This document shows, in pieces, positions 1 to 12,019 of a stretch of 64,000 nt of DNA; within the stretch, counting starts at the first letter, position 1, and the number at the start of each line of letters is the position of its first letter. The notes under the pieces were generated by a model, which was not told where the DNA came from, searched no databases, and worked only from the letters and a program-made list of their open reading frames with translations. The stretch is from Lampris incognitus. Its lineage: Eukaryota; Chordata; Actinopteri; Lampriformes; Lampridae. The stretch spans positions 61,696,915 through 61,760,914 of the forward strand of contig NC_079216.1 in assembly GCF_029633865.1 (NCBI RefSeq), given 5' to 3'. The translations under genes were made by a program, and so were the position numbers.

Positions 1-261
1 AGATGCATAACATGCAATTGCAAAATTGAGTTTAAATCTTGCACCTGACAGATGGAATCATGGATATTGCCCCCCCCCCCCACCTCCACCCCATCCCCAT
101 TTTCGCTTGTTCCTGCTCATCTCAATATTCTGCTACCCCAGTAAAGCAAATATGACAGATTTGTAGCCAGAAATGTAGCCATTTATTTTTTATATCTACA
201 AAAAAATATAAAAACTATAAATATAAAATAAAGTGCTTTGAGTGGCTGTTGCAGCTAGAAA

Positions 262-263
<2 letters not shown>

Positions 264-297
<34 letters not shown>
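264..297. repeat. (AT)n microsatellite
   Basis: An uninterrupted alternating TA tract directly abuts the antisense SINE at 303-636. Confidence 0.9.
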
Positions 298-300
<3 letters not shown>

Positions 301-302
301 CT

Positions 303-636
303 ATATTGATCCCCGTAGGGAAATTACGCACTGCATTTAACCCATCCTAGCTGTGTAGCTAGGAGCAGTGGGCAGCCGCCATGCAGCGCCAGGGGACCGA
401 CTCCAGTTGGTCTTGCCATGTCTCGGTCAGGGGCACAGACAGGAGTATAAACCCTAACATGCATGTCTTACGATGGTGGGCGAAACTGAGGCACCCGGAG
501 AAAATGCTCCCCAGACACAGGGAGACAATGCAAACTCCACACAGAGGACGACCTGGGATGATAACCCCAGGACCTCGAACCCAGGACCTTCTTGCTGTGA
601 GGCGACAGCGCTAACCACTGCGCCACCGTGCCGCCC
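303..636 (-). mobile_element. tRNA-headed SINE (family Y), antisense
   Basis: Read on the minus strand it starts ggcggcacggtggcgcag and tggttagcgctgtcgcc (A-box-like), then has ggttcgaggtcc (B-box-like), and ends in ccctacggggatcaata. The same unit recurs at 9387-9703 in sense. The tRNA-like head is seen; assignment to a named family is not possible here. Confidence 0.7.
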
Positions 637-1689
637 TTATATAAATATATAAATGCAATCCATCCATCTGATATGATGTCTGTGTCATGCTCCAACAGCA
701 GTTCCTTTGCAGCTTAATCCTCCAAATTTAATTCATTTGCCAAACGCTGTCTATGAAAGTAGTCGTACGTTCTAGGCAGGGCTTGTTCTCTGTTGTTTGT
801 AACGTGCCGTTAATGTAAGTGTGCTGCGCAGATAAGGAGATGTCAGTAAACAGACTCAAAAAGCAGGAACAACTATTCTAGTCGTTAGGTCCAAAGCCTT
901 GTCTCGGTGCCCCACTAATTACAAGTCCGTGTCAGCATTAATGAGTTGTATGCCTGGGTGGCAAAACTCATCGAGGCAATTACGACAAACCGCTAATTCT
1001 CAGATATCATTGTACTCATGTTCTACTACTGAATGCATGACGCCCAAAAATATTTCCTGGTATATATATGTTGCATAACGGCACACACGTATTAAATCCA
1101 CACATATACTAGAAAATCAAGAAGAAATACATATTTATGGGTTTTTTTTTTTTTTTTTTACTATAGCATTCATCATAGCAGAGCAGCGGTATTTATAGAA
1201 ATGGTACAATTCTCGTTGCATGTGCGGTGGTTCTCTTGACTGGTTTTGCAGGCTTGTTACAGAGAGTCTGCTCAGTTGAGTAAACAATTAGGTTACCATC
1301 ATGCATAAACCAGGAGCAGACAGTGGGACTGTTCTGCAGAGTTTATCTAAACAATCATACTTGATGGTTTTGAGAGCTTGAACATTAGTAATTCACCCCG
1401 TGGAGTGATTCGAAAATACACAGGGGGGGGGGGCACCCGTATATGCAGCATTATCAGAGATTAAAGTTGGATATTTTGGGCACGGATATTGTTTGGGGCT
1501 GTGTGGTTCCTGCTCACACACTCAAGGCTTATAGCCATTGTCTTGTCACATTGTGGCCACCACTGTTATTTATTGAGAGAATCCTATAAAAACATGCAAC
1601 GTTCTCAGTTTCTTGCTGTCGTGATCTACCGAGTGGACCCAAACACAGACACAGAGCGAATGTAAACGAATGAGGTGGGTTTATTAGAA

Positions 1690-1880
1690 AAAGGGGGAAG
1701 TGTGGAGTGGGGTTTTTTTTTTGTGTTTTTTTTTTTTGTTTTTTTGGAGGGTTGTTGAGCAAGCAGGGAGGCGGGCAGGCAAGCAGATGTGGAAAAGGGG
1801 GGGTGTAGAGTGGGGGTTTTGAAGCGCCGTCGAGCAAGCAGGCAGGCAGGCGGGCGGGCGGGCGGGCGGGCGGGAGGCGA
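1690..1880. repeat. Low-complexity duplicated block with poly-T and (GGGC)n
   Basis: A motif of aagcaggcaggcgggc type appears twice, each near a gtggagtgggg-like sequence and a T or G run, ending in (GGGC)n at about 1850-1875. Antisense open frames across it are artefacts of composition. Confidence 0.6.
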
Positions 1881-2160
1881 GCCTGCGCATAGGAGAGGAG
1901 ACAGCGAGGCAGGATAAGGCAAGGTAAACAGATTTGTCAAGACACGAGGAATGGTCTCTACCGGAGAGGCCCGAAGCGTTTCACTACCAACTGTAGCTGG
2001 AACCACAATCTGGCGACGAGTGGGTGAAGAGCCAGGGTTGACATACTGCTGGGGTTGATGAGCTTGAGGGAGGACAAGTGTGGATGAGCAGGAGGGAGGA
2101 CGGGAAGGAGCGCCACGCCAAGCAGGAGCACACGGAGACATGGGGTAAAACTTGGATGGC

Positions 2161-2590
2161 GCGGTGGGGCGTCCGGGTAGCATAGCGGTCTCTTCCGTTG
2201 CCTACCGACACGGGGGTCATCTGTTCGACTCCCCGTGTTACCTCCGGCCTACAGACACAATTGGCCGTGTCTGCTGGTGGGAAGCCAGATGTGGGTGTGC
2301 GTCCTGGTCGCTGCACTAGCGCCTCCTCTGGTCGGTCGGGGGGGTGGGGACTGGGGGGAATAGCGTGATCCTCCCATGCGCTACGTCCCCCTGGTAGTCA
2401 GGTGAAAAGGAGCGGCTGGCGACTCCACATGTATGGGAGGAGGCATGTGGTAGTCTGCAGCCCTCCCCGGGTCGGCAGAGGGGGTGGAGCAGTGACCGGG
2501 ATGGCTCGGAAGAGTGGGGTAATCGGACGAGTACAATTGGTGAGAAAGGGGGGGGGGGGCAAAAACAAAAAAAACTGGACGGCATGGACC
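2161..2590 (+). mobile_element. tRNA-headed SINE (family X), about 430 bp
   Basis: The head carries gtagcatagcggtctctt (A-box-like) and ctgttcgactccc (B-box-like). The body has acaattggccgtgtctgc, gcactagcgcctcctctg and gcatgtggtagtctgcagcc, and it ends in an A-rich tail. The same family is found at 39984 and 59629, all in + orientation. No clear target-site duplication was found for this copy. Confidence 0.75.
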
Positions 2591-4782
2591 CAGTAGCTGT
2601 GACACTTACTGTTCGAGAATATATTTCTCTATATTGTCACAATATATGTGTGAACAAACTCATGCCATCGATCACACATAAAATGATCAGTATAGATTGT
2701 CATGCCACAGTTTCGTATGTTTTTCCTTCAGTGCTGCATCATGTGTTGCCTGTAGAGTTTACAGAGCATTATCGGTGAGAAGTGATAAGATGTAATAACG
2801 CTTGTTTGGCTGGAAAACACTAGTTAGAAACAGCTAATGAGGTGTGCAGAAATGCATCGAGTGTTGGGTGATTTAGCATAGCCGCAGTGTCTAAAAAGTG
2901 AGTTCGGTCCCCTTTGTCAGCGGTGCGATAAGGCAAGCCAAGGTCAAAATGAGATAACGGAGACAATTTATGTGCGTGGATTATTGTTTTAGCAGGCTTG
3001 GTAGTCTGCCGCGGTGTTGTGTGTTACGATATCAGTATTGTTTACTCTGAGAGTAGGTTCGGTGGAGTATCGGCTTTTATATGCAAAACAAATAACATGG
3101 TGATAACTGAGGAGTGAATGTGCGATGAGGAAAGGAACGAAGCAGAGCATTGTGCGCTCGGTAAGGGCAGTACTTGTCGGTGTCAACAGAACTGCTGTAC
3201 CCACTTGTTCAGGGTAGAATGTCCTTGATTGCAAGCCTTACAGGATTTCAGAGCCTACCAAAGGCACCAGAGAGATCCTTTTTATACCTTCAGGAGCTCG
3301 GTGTCACTTAGCTGTCCCCTGAGGAGACCTCTGATAATACCTGACTAACACAGACAAAAGCATCTTTTTACCCTAATGGGATTGTGCAGGTGTCACATGT
3401 GCTGGCCCTGGATGTGGCATTCTGTGTGGCCACAGTACTATACTGGCCCCACGAGGGTACGATCCTGAATGAATGACTTCTTGTGTCACTTTCGGAGAGC
3501 TTCTAAGAGAAATCCCATTAGCCAGTAAAAAGGATAAACTTAGCTTGAATAATTTGATTCATTCATACGATGTAGATTCAGCACTGATGCTGAAATATGA
3601 GAGACTCGCTTACAGATGTGGGCCTAACAAGGGTGCCTCTCTTTGCCTCTTGAGTATCAGTCAAGCCCCAGCTTCATCTGATAGCGCCATCAGGAAGTAG
3701 CGATTATATCTTGGGGGCTATCTGTTTCTCTAGCCAATGTCAAGTCTTGACTGTGCTCCTGTTCCTCAGCATCAGTTTTACTGCTCGGGCATTGCCTTTT
3801 ACTGATGGAGCATCCCCTCTTGTGTGGCCGGCATCGGGTCCCCCAGGGAGGACAGAAGAATTATGAGTTATTGCAGTTGTTTAGATTTTGGATGTATTGA
3901 TCTCAAGTTTATACTTTGGCCTCATTTACTTGTTGACGCTGTGCCACTGAGAGGCGGTGCCCCAACTTTAAAGGCAGTCGGTATAAAATTGCTCGAAAAC
4001 TAAGCCGTGTGCACCAGTGCTCGGACTGCCTGCCATAATTTGCAATATGTGCACGCCCTTCAGAGAGGTGTGGTTCAGTCTGAATGTTTACATATGGTGG
4101 GATGTGCTCGAACTGTAATTTAGGGGCTGTTTTGATGCCCGGAAAACTATTGTCAGCTAAATACAGAGGACAACGTACCAAATGAGAAATCGTCAGATCA
4201 GGAGCTCGTTGCTCCATATACTGTTATGCCAGTTGAGAGGATTGTGGGCGAGATCAAGGTGAAAATCTGATGTAGTCTGCCGTTTATGACTCTGTTTGCG
4301 GGGGGCAGAGTAACTGCCCCTTTAAAGTGTATCACGTCTCCGCTAAACCTGTACTCTCGGACCTCCAAATCATATTCTCCCAGAGTCGTTGGACTTCATC
4401 TGGGAAATCGAATACTATGCATGCTTCTTAGTATTGTATAGTATTTTGTGTGTTTCTCATGTGCATATTCTGCATTCTTCTGTCTCTCAAGAACAGTTAA
4501 TCGATCACCAGAACCTGCCGTTTTACCGCAACTTCTGCTCTACAGTTTAAATTTTGGCACAGCTGTTTGCGTATTAGTTTAAAGATGTAATCCCAGCACA
4601 ACAACTCAGAAATGCCAAGAGGTATCAAATCAAGGTGATGCTGCCAAACGCAAGCCTCTGCAGAGGGATCACCGGAGGAAGTGAGCCGCTTTAATCTCAA
4701 TTTCATTTGCAGGCACACATTTATAGTAATCTTGGCCTACTTTAGCCCTTACGATATGAGCTATCCCTTATCTTGTCTTGAT

Positions 4783-5025
4783 GCATGCTCAATGATGCAG
4801 GTAAGGAAATCGGAGAAGGTTGAATCAGTTCATCTGGATACACCGTTTGCTGACAGATTCGGGAATGTTTGCAATCACAGCGTTGTGAAACGGTGACGGG
4901 GGGCGGGGATCCCTGCGGTCACTTCAGACCGACGATGTCACCTAGATGAGTGATGAAACGTATCTTGTCAAGACACATCGTATCCAGATGAACTGATTCA
5001 ACCTTCTTTGATATCCTTTACCTCG
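4783..5025. mobile_element. Penelope-like terminal repeats in inverted arrangement
   Basis: The left arm gaaggttgaatcagttcatc is mirrored by gatgaactgattcaacctt near 4987-5005. Between them lies tagatgagtgatgaaacg, the motif found again beside a recognisable PLE coding region at 28.8-30.1 kb. It is a short decayed copy consisting only of terminal-repeat sequence. Confidence 0.6.
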
Positions 5026-7119
5026 TCTCAGTATGTAAAGCAGCAGCGTGCGTCCCTGATTCCCTCCTTGGAGAATGAGGTCCGATCCACTGTCCTATCA
5101 ATCCCCACTGGCAACCGTGGCCATGTAGCTGGGCTGGGTCTGGCCCGTCGGTGTGTTTTGCATTCATTCACCAATGAGTGTCAGAGAGTGAGTAATTGAG
5201 TAAGCAAGGCAGCCTGTTTGTCTGCATCTGTGTTTGATGCTGTGCATTCACCAGTCTCTAAGCTCATTACATTAATCAGGTTAAACACAGGGGTACTGGG
5301 GAGCCCTTGGCCCGCAGCATATTTCCTCTGGCCTTCCCCAGTGAGGCCGAGAGCCTCTCACACAGACACTGGCTGAGCTGGTGAGATCCTGCCCTGCAGC
5401 AGCCTTCTCCTAATGATCTCCTCTCAGTACTTCTGTTTGTACAGAATCCACACTGGGCTATTCAGCTGCACCCATGCTGTCATAATGACTGGCTTGTAAT
5501 TGTAGGGCCTTTCGGATAGCCAGCTTTTCATTTGCGAGCATCAGATTGTCTCTTTTTTAGCCGTGCCAGCTAACACTTGACCACGCTGATACATTGACTA
5601 AATAACGTCTTTTCTCTCAGCAGTTTGCGATCGCTCTTTGTCCTTATGTCCAGATGATGGGAAAATGGTGGCTCGGAAAGACTTTTTTGTTTTTGTTTTT
5701 TCAAGTGCTATAGCCTGAGTGTGAGTTAAAGACTATAACACGACTATCTTTTACAATCTAAGTTTCACAGCTGTCCTACTGAGCTATCATTTGGTGTACG
5801 TCTTTTAGCAAGGCAGTGTTTGTGTGTTGGGGAAATGCTGAGAGTGACACTCTAATCTTTCCTTTTCTCTTTTTGTAGCAGACTTCACTGAGTTTAAAAA
5901 CCCGATTCAGCAGTACTAATAGTGTTGGACTTGCATATTTCCCCCTTTTTTTTAAATTAATTTATTTATTTTTTTATGTCAAGAGCCGCAAAATATCTGC
6001 TGAAATCCTTTACGATTTTGTGCCTCCACATTACAAATTAGCACTAGTATGAGAAAACAGTTTTGTTTTTTTTGGGATTAAAAGCAAAACAGACACATCT
6101 CAGTTGAGTGTTATGACCACAGCAATGACCTTTCTGTTTGAATATTGAGGGCGTGTGCAGCAATTAGACTGGAGAAACGTGAATTTACTCTATAAGAGAC
6201 AACGAAATACAGATCCTTTTGTCATGCATAGCATTGCTTTACTGCTGCACAACAAAACACCCTTTTTTTTCCTTTTTTTTTTTTTTTACATAGACTGAGA
6301 GATGACAGAAAGCTACCTGACCTGGGAATTGCCCAAAACCGGGGTTGCTATGGCAACCAGCAGATGTGGAGCATGAAATACTGAGCCTGCGAGTCCTTAA
6401 CTAAGCAAGGCAGCATCCCTTACATGCAACACTCCTGATCCTTTGGCCCCTCTGTTTGGGTGGCGGTCCAGATGCATGACATCGCCAGATTGGTATTACT
6501 GTGCTTGCCATATGACCCCCATTGCACTGCCCCAGAAGCCTGTTGAAAGTAGAGTCATATAAAGAATATGAGTTGCATAGCTCCCCTCATTTGACCTCTG
6601 GTTACACAACATGTGAGGGTATCCATGCTTTCTGTGGGAGTGGAACAGAAGTTTATGAGGTTGCATTATAAAGCAAGAGATTTTTTTTTTGTTTCTTGTA
6701 ATCAGAAACACGTGAATATGGTCTAAGGGTGCAAAGCCAATGAGTATGAAGGTGTATTGCTCTTCGGAGAACTATTTTTGTTGGCAAAAAAACTGTTCAA
6801 AATGCAGTTTATGTACAACTATACCCAATTCGGTTTTAGAATATACAATGGGCTAAAACAAAGCCCCTTGAATGAAAGAGAGGGATGTTTATGAGACACA
6901 ATTTTGTGTTTTTCACATTGAACGTGATGGGAAAATGTCTTTTCTGCACACACTGGCGAGAATCTACTTCCTGTCGTGCAACATTATGTCAAGACATGTC
7001 TTGCACATGCACCTAAAATAGACATTTAAGCAGCATTTTCATTATTCTTTTTATTCTTTCTATTCAATCTCCCTAAGTGTTTTGTTTGTTTTGCTGCACA
7101 GATTGTGATACGTGCCTAC

Positions 7120-7600
7120 AAGTTCAAGTTCAACTTTATTGTGGTATGTATTTAGAATACAATGCAATTCTTGTGCGCTGGCTTTCTCTGCCTTAACACA
7201 AGGGACACAAGGACAAAGAACACAAGGACACACCATCCCCAAAAAGAAAACATCGACAAAAAAAAAAAAAAAACACAGCAAATTCAAACATTATATACAC
7301 AATATACGGGACATGATAACACAGCGATGCAAGGTGCATATGGGTGCGTCAGTTGTTCAGCGACCTGATTACTTGTGGAAAGAAACTATTACCGAGATGG
7401 GTGGTGTGTGATTTGATGCTCCGGTAGCATTTTTGTTTAGATTGAAAGCGCAAGAACAGAACATCAGCGAGGTGGCTGGTGTCCTTAATGATGTTTTGGG
7501 CTTTTCCTTTTGCAGCCAGAGGTGGAAAAATGACAAAGTTGGCGGTAGTTCCGTGCCAGTGATTTTTGGCGGACTATGAATTCCTTGACGTTGTTCTGTA
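7120..7600. repeat. Dispersed repeat, probably LINE-derived
   Basis: It begins caagttcaagttcaacttta and later has cttgtggaaagaaactatta. I recall this type of sequence from the 3' regions of fish non-LTR elements. No intact domain can be read, so the class is uncertain. Confidence 0.4.
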
Positions 7601-8319
7601 AGCCTTTTATATCGAGTTTAAATATACCTATGAAGAACCTTTACAGATGCTTCTTTATTTTCTTCAAGAGGGCTATATTCCTGCCTAAGCTGTCAGACTT
7701 AAACTAGAAATGCGTTTCTTTTGTAGCCTTCTCTCCTCGCAGGGGAATTGCAGTGGGAAATACCGAGGAAGAACGCTCTTGTCATGCAGCATAAATCTGC
7801 CTCTAACATTGAGAAGCAGTGTTTAGAAAAGGCTCCCCAATTTGTCTGCAGGTCTCCTGCACCAGGCATTCAAGTTGAAGAGCTCTCTGAAGTGTATAAT
7901 ATTTGCCTGACGGAAAGCTATTGTATACACCTTTTCTAGCCAATTTAAACATTTGATCCTCCAGCGCCTTTAGTCCTCGCTGAAAGAAAAACAAAGCTGC
8001 ACGAAGCCACATGCAGTGCTGTGTGTGGAATGAACTCCCAGCATCCCTGAAAAACTTGAGTTTTTTTGCTTGCCTTAGCCTCCCACAGATTGCCTTCAAC
8101 ATTTATGGTTGGCTCTGGATGTTGACCAACCATTAATCATTTTAGGAGGGAACGTACACTAGAAAGCTACTCCGCTAATTGGGTCTATAGTAAGCAGTAT
8201 TGTGATTTGAGCTAGAAAATGAACTTGACTTGGCTTTACTGTTGCTAAGTGCTTTTCTCTGCAGCTCCATCTCGCTAGCTTGTAAAACTGTATTTATTCC
8301 CCCCCCCCCCCCACACCAT

Positions 8320-8702
8320 GTTTAGGAAAGTTGTGGTCTCATGTGACGGTGATGACATGCATTGTACAGTGGGCAAGGCCTGGGATCGAGCCTCTAGCTA
8401 TGGGCTTTGGCTTGGTAAATTACTTCAATCTTTGTGTGTGGGGGGGGGGGGGAATCAGGTAGTACAGTCAGTCTGATTCCCATGATGTGAAGCGCCACAC
8501 TGTGATGTTGCAGTTTAGGAAAGTTGTGGTCTCATGTGACGGTGATGACACGCATTGTACAGTGGGTAAGGCCTGGGATCGAGCCTCTAGCTATGGGCTT
8601 TGGCTTGGTAAATGACTTCAATCTTTGTGGGGGGGGGGGGGGGGTCAGGTAGCACAGTCAGTCTGATTCCCATGATGTGAAGCGCCACACTGTAATGTTG
8701 CA
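8320..8702. repeat. 193-bp tandem duplication (two copies)
   Basis: Copy one (8320-8512) and copy two (8513-8702) run in direct orientation from tttaggaaagttgtggtc to gaagcgccacactgt. They differ by few substitutions and by the length of the internal G run. Confidence 0.9.
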
Positions 8703-9386
8703 TTGCGTTTTTACAAAGCAACTTCACTGAAGCAGTAAAGCCAGAGTGACACTTTTACGGAGAGGTGTTTTAATTTTTCAGACACATGCCATCAAAGTAA
8801 ATCAAAGTCAACGCTTCTCAATCTCGCTTTTCTGTGCCCTTCATGACAGGATAGCTGGGGGCCTTCCCGGATCAAACCATCAGCATTCTGTAATGTGTGC
8901 GGATAAAGCCGTTCCCGACATTGCGGTAGCTCTCGCCGACCTTGTCTGTTTGACATTTCCAAGTTGACTTTAGCTCAAATCCTTAGAGCACAGCTGAGTG
9001 TATTGTTCATGAAGATGACCCTGGAAGCAGCGGCAGTCACGGGCTGGGAACTGATAGAGTGGAAGTGGCTGCTGCCGCTCTCCAGCCTTATATGTCCAGG
9101 AAAAGCTGGGCACGGCAGCAGCCGTAGCAATAGCGGGCAGAGCCACTGGTCCGGAAACAATGGGCCAATAGCACGGCCTCTCCCTGAACCTCTTTCAAGG
9201 TTTCATTTCACCCTCAAAAGGGGTTTTCATTGTTGTCATGACTGCTTGACAATAGATCACGATGTTGCCAGTCGTTTTACTTTAAGATGTACCAGCTCCC
9301 TTACCAAAGTGTGTCTTATAATAACACAAAGCCATGTGTTACGGAAACTGAAGAAATGGCGTTTCACAATTTGCGATTACACAATT

Positions 9387-9703
9387 GGCACGGTGGCGCA
9401 GTGGTTAGCGCTGTCGCCTCACGGCAAGAAGGTCCTGGGTTCGATCCTCGGGGTTTTCCAACCTTGGGGGGGTCATCCCAAGGTCGTCCTCTGTGTGCAG
9501 TTTGCATGTTCTCCCCGTGTCTGCGGTGGGTTTCCTGCGAGTGCTCCGGTTTCCCCCCCCACCATCAAAAAGACATGCGTGTTCATGTTTATTCTCCTGT
9601 CTGTGCCCCCTGACCGAGGCGGCCGCCCACTGCTCCCAGCTGCACAGCTAGGATGGGTTAAATGCGGAGCGTAATTCCCCAATGGGGATCAATAAAGTAT
9701 CTC
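9387..9703 (+). mobile_element. tRNA-headed SINE (family Y), sense
   Basis: It starts ggcacggtggcgcagtgg, carries ggttcgatcctc as B box and ends ggggatcaataaagtatctc. Its reverse complement corresponds to 303-636. Confidence 0.75.
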
Positions 9704-11658
9704 AAAAGAATTGGCAGAACATTGTGTCGCAAAACTTGTGTGCAAAAATGTAAATTGGGTTCTTGACCAGATAATTGTCATTTTGCTGAAGGAATCAGCA
9801 AAATACTCTGTGTGCTTCGTGGTATAATGGGTCTTCCTTTACTGCATGCCAGGGGAGATAAAACTCTTAGAGAATCCCTCGGAGCAATAGACTTTGGAGA
9901 GACGCCAGTGTATGTTCCAATCCACTGCTCTTGATACTGTAATCAGTGAGCTGGTGGTTGCAGGCACTCAGCTACCCAGGCCAAGGAAGAATGAGAGAGA
10001 GGCTCTTGGTTGGGGAGACGCCGTGGACAGGAGATTGCTGTCACCTGATTAACAGGATATGACACTCCGGGCGTGATTTATATTGGCGCCTAAGCCGAGA
10101 GCATGTTGTATAATACTTGGGCTCGCGGCGCACTTAAGGATGATTCATACTGAATATTTATGTGAATGAAATTTTAAAGGGTTTGCCCTTTGCAATGTGG
10201 GACATGAATACGTATATGCATGTCAATCTGTTGGCTTGTGTGCATGCTTGCGTGGGCTTACACGTGTACTGGCACGTGTCTGCACACTGTTGTTTGTTGG
10301 TCGGATAGTTTGGATGGGGAAAATATCCATATACATTTACTGTATCTCATTAATGATGCTCATGCAATGCTGTATGTGCTAAATTTAAGCTGTTTTGGTG
10401 TCACATTCCTACATGCACTCTTTTGTCCTGCAGACATCAAATCCCACATGATTTGGCATTCAGTTAATATGAGATTGCACTATTGATTGTGTTAATTGTG
10501 CCTATTCCTTGTGAGTCGGTGACCTGTCCTGTCTTGTGCTGAAGTATTGCATGGTAGAGGTACCCTGCGGAGCGGGAACAGCCACACCAGTCTGGTAGTG
10601 TTGCGTGGTGCAGGCTACTTCGAGACCGGGACTGGAGGAAGCGTCGGCGGTCCTGATAAAATGCAATGCACTGATTTCATTAGCCATCTCTCGAGTCGTC
10701 TTTAAGGTCAGAAAGTCGGACCAGTTAGTTTCTAGAGCTTTGTTCTGGCATAATCTTACGCTTATTACTGTCGCATTAAATCTGTGGAAACTCTTTCCGA
10801 CGTCCTTCCCCTCGCCCCCTATGCCCATCACTGTCTACGTCTGTTAAAAGAATATCATTCAAATTGTGGCACTCTATGGTACGTACCACTGGTACACAGC
10901 ACTGGAAGACCATTGTCCTTGATTTAATTTGATTTATTCTAACCCTATACTTAGATATGGTGTCTTCGGTTACATTCTGTATTGTATAGGCTAAATGTCT
11001 GTAGTGCTGCAGGGAGACCGGAGATTGTAGATAGGCCGCTATCACAAGCCTTAACTATTCTGTACAAATCAGGTGCCTGGAAAAAGACTGGGGTTCAACA
11101 GCTGAATGTCGACTTGCGTTGAGGAATGCGGGGCTGTCCGAAAACGGAGGTGTCCTTGTGCTGAAATGTTCCCGACAACGGCCTTGCATTGTGGCCTGAG
11201 AGTTTTTTGTTTTTTTTTGTCTTGAGGTTGTGCTTCACGGGCCCGTTGTACCACGGCCACCGACTCATCCTCCCAGCAACATCCTCGTTACATCACATTT
11301 AACTTGAACGCCAGCCCTGTGTGACGCTGGTGTCACTTCAGAGGCGGTGGCAGATAGTTGGGTCGATAGCTTACATGTGGGGCTAGTGTTTATGACTCAA
11401 TAAATGTGATATGTAACTTTGTGGGTCATGCCGAATAGATGTTCCATACACCAAGCAGCGAGTCAATAAAAACAGGGCGATATTACATACGTTCTCACAT
11501 GGAGCCGCTTAAAAATTGCCGTGAAGTCATACCAAGCAAGCGGCGTTTCATCCGTTCTGCTGAAAGGTCACGTTTTGATGTCAGTAATGGGAGTCATAAT
11601 ATGAACACATGGGTGGATCTGAGACATTTTGGAATGACGTCATCAACAGCGTATTTTA

Positions 11659-12019
11659 TTCCATCCATCCATTATCTTAACCGCTTATCCTGCTCTCAGG
11701 GTTGCGGGGGGGATGCCGGAGCCTATCCCAGCAGTCACTGGGCGGCAGGCGAGGGAGACACCCTGGACAGGCCGCCAGGCCATCACAGAGCACACACACA
11801 CCCATTCAATTCAATTCAATTTAGTACGGCCAATTCACCTGACCTACATGTCTTTGGACTGTGGGAGGAAACCCACGCAGACACGGGGAGAGCACGCAAA
11901 CTCCACACAGAGGACGACCCGGGATGATCCACCAAGGTTGGACTACCCCGGGGCTCGAACCCAGGACCTCCTCGCTGTGAGGCGACCGCACTAACCACCG
12001 TGCCACCGTGCCGCACAAT
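11659..12019 (-). mobile_element. tRNA-headed SINE-like repeat, antisense, with 8-bp flanking duplication
   Basis: On the minus strand it runs from tgcggcacggtggcac (head) to gataatggatggatgg (tail), including cctgtccagggtgtctcc. GTATTTTA flanks it at 11651-11658 and 12020-12027, consistent with a target-site duplication. Confidence 0.7.

Noticed and set aside
1626..2183. 185-codon antisense open frame
   Set aside because: It crosses poly-T, (GGGC)n and SINE sequence; the product is Pro/Ser/Ala-rich low complexity with no family resemblance.
9387..9460. tRNA gene
   Set aside because: Only A- and B-box-like pieces are present; the cloverleaf cannot be completed, and the segment is the head of a multi-copy SINE.
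8964..9674. 236-codon open frame on the + strand
   Set aside because: Its second half is the SINE at 9387-9703, and the first half has no recognisable domain or splice context.
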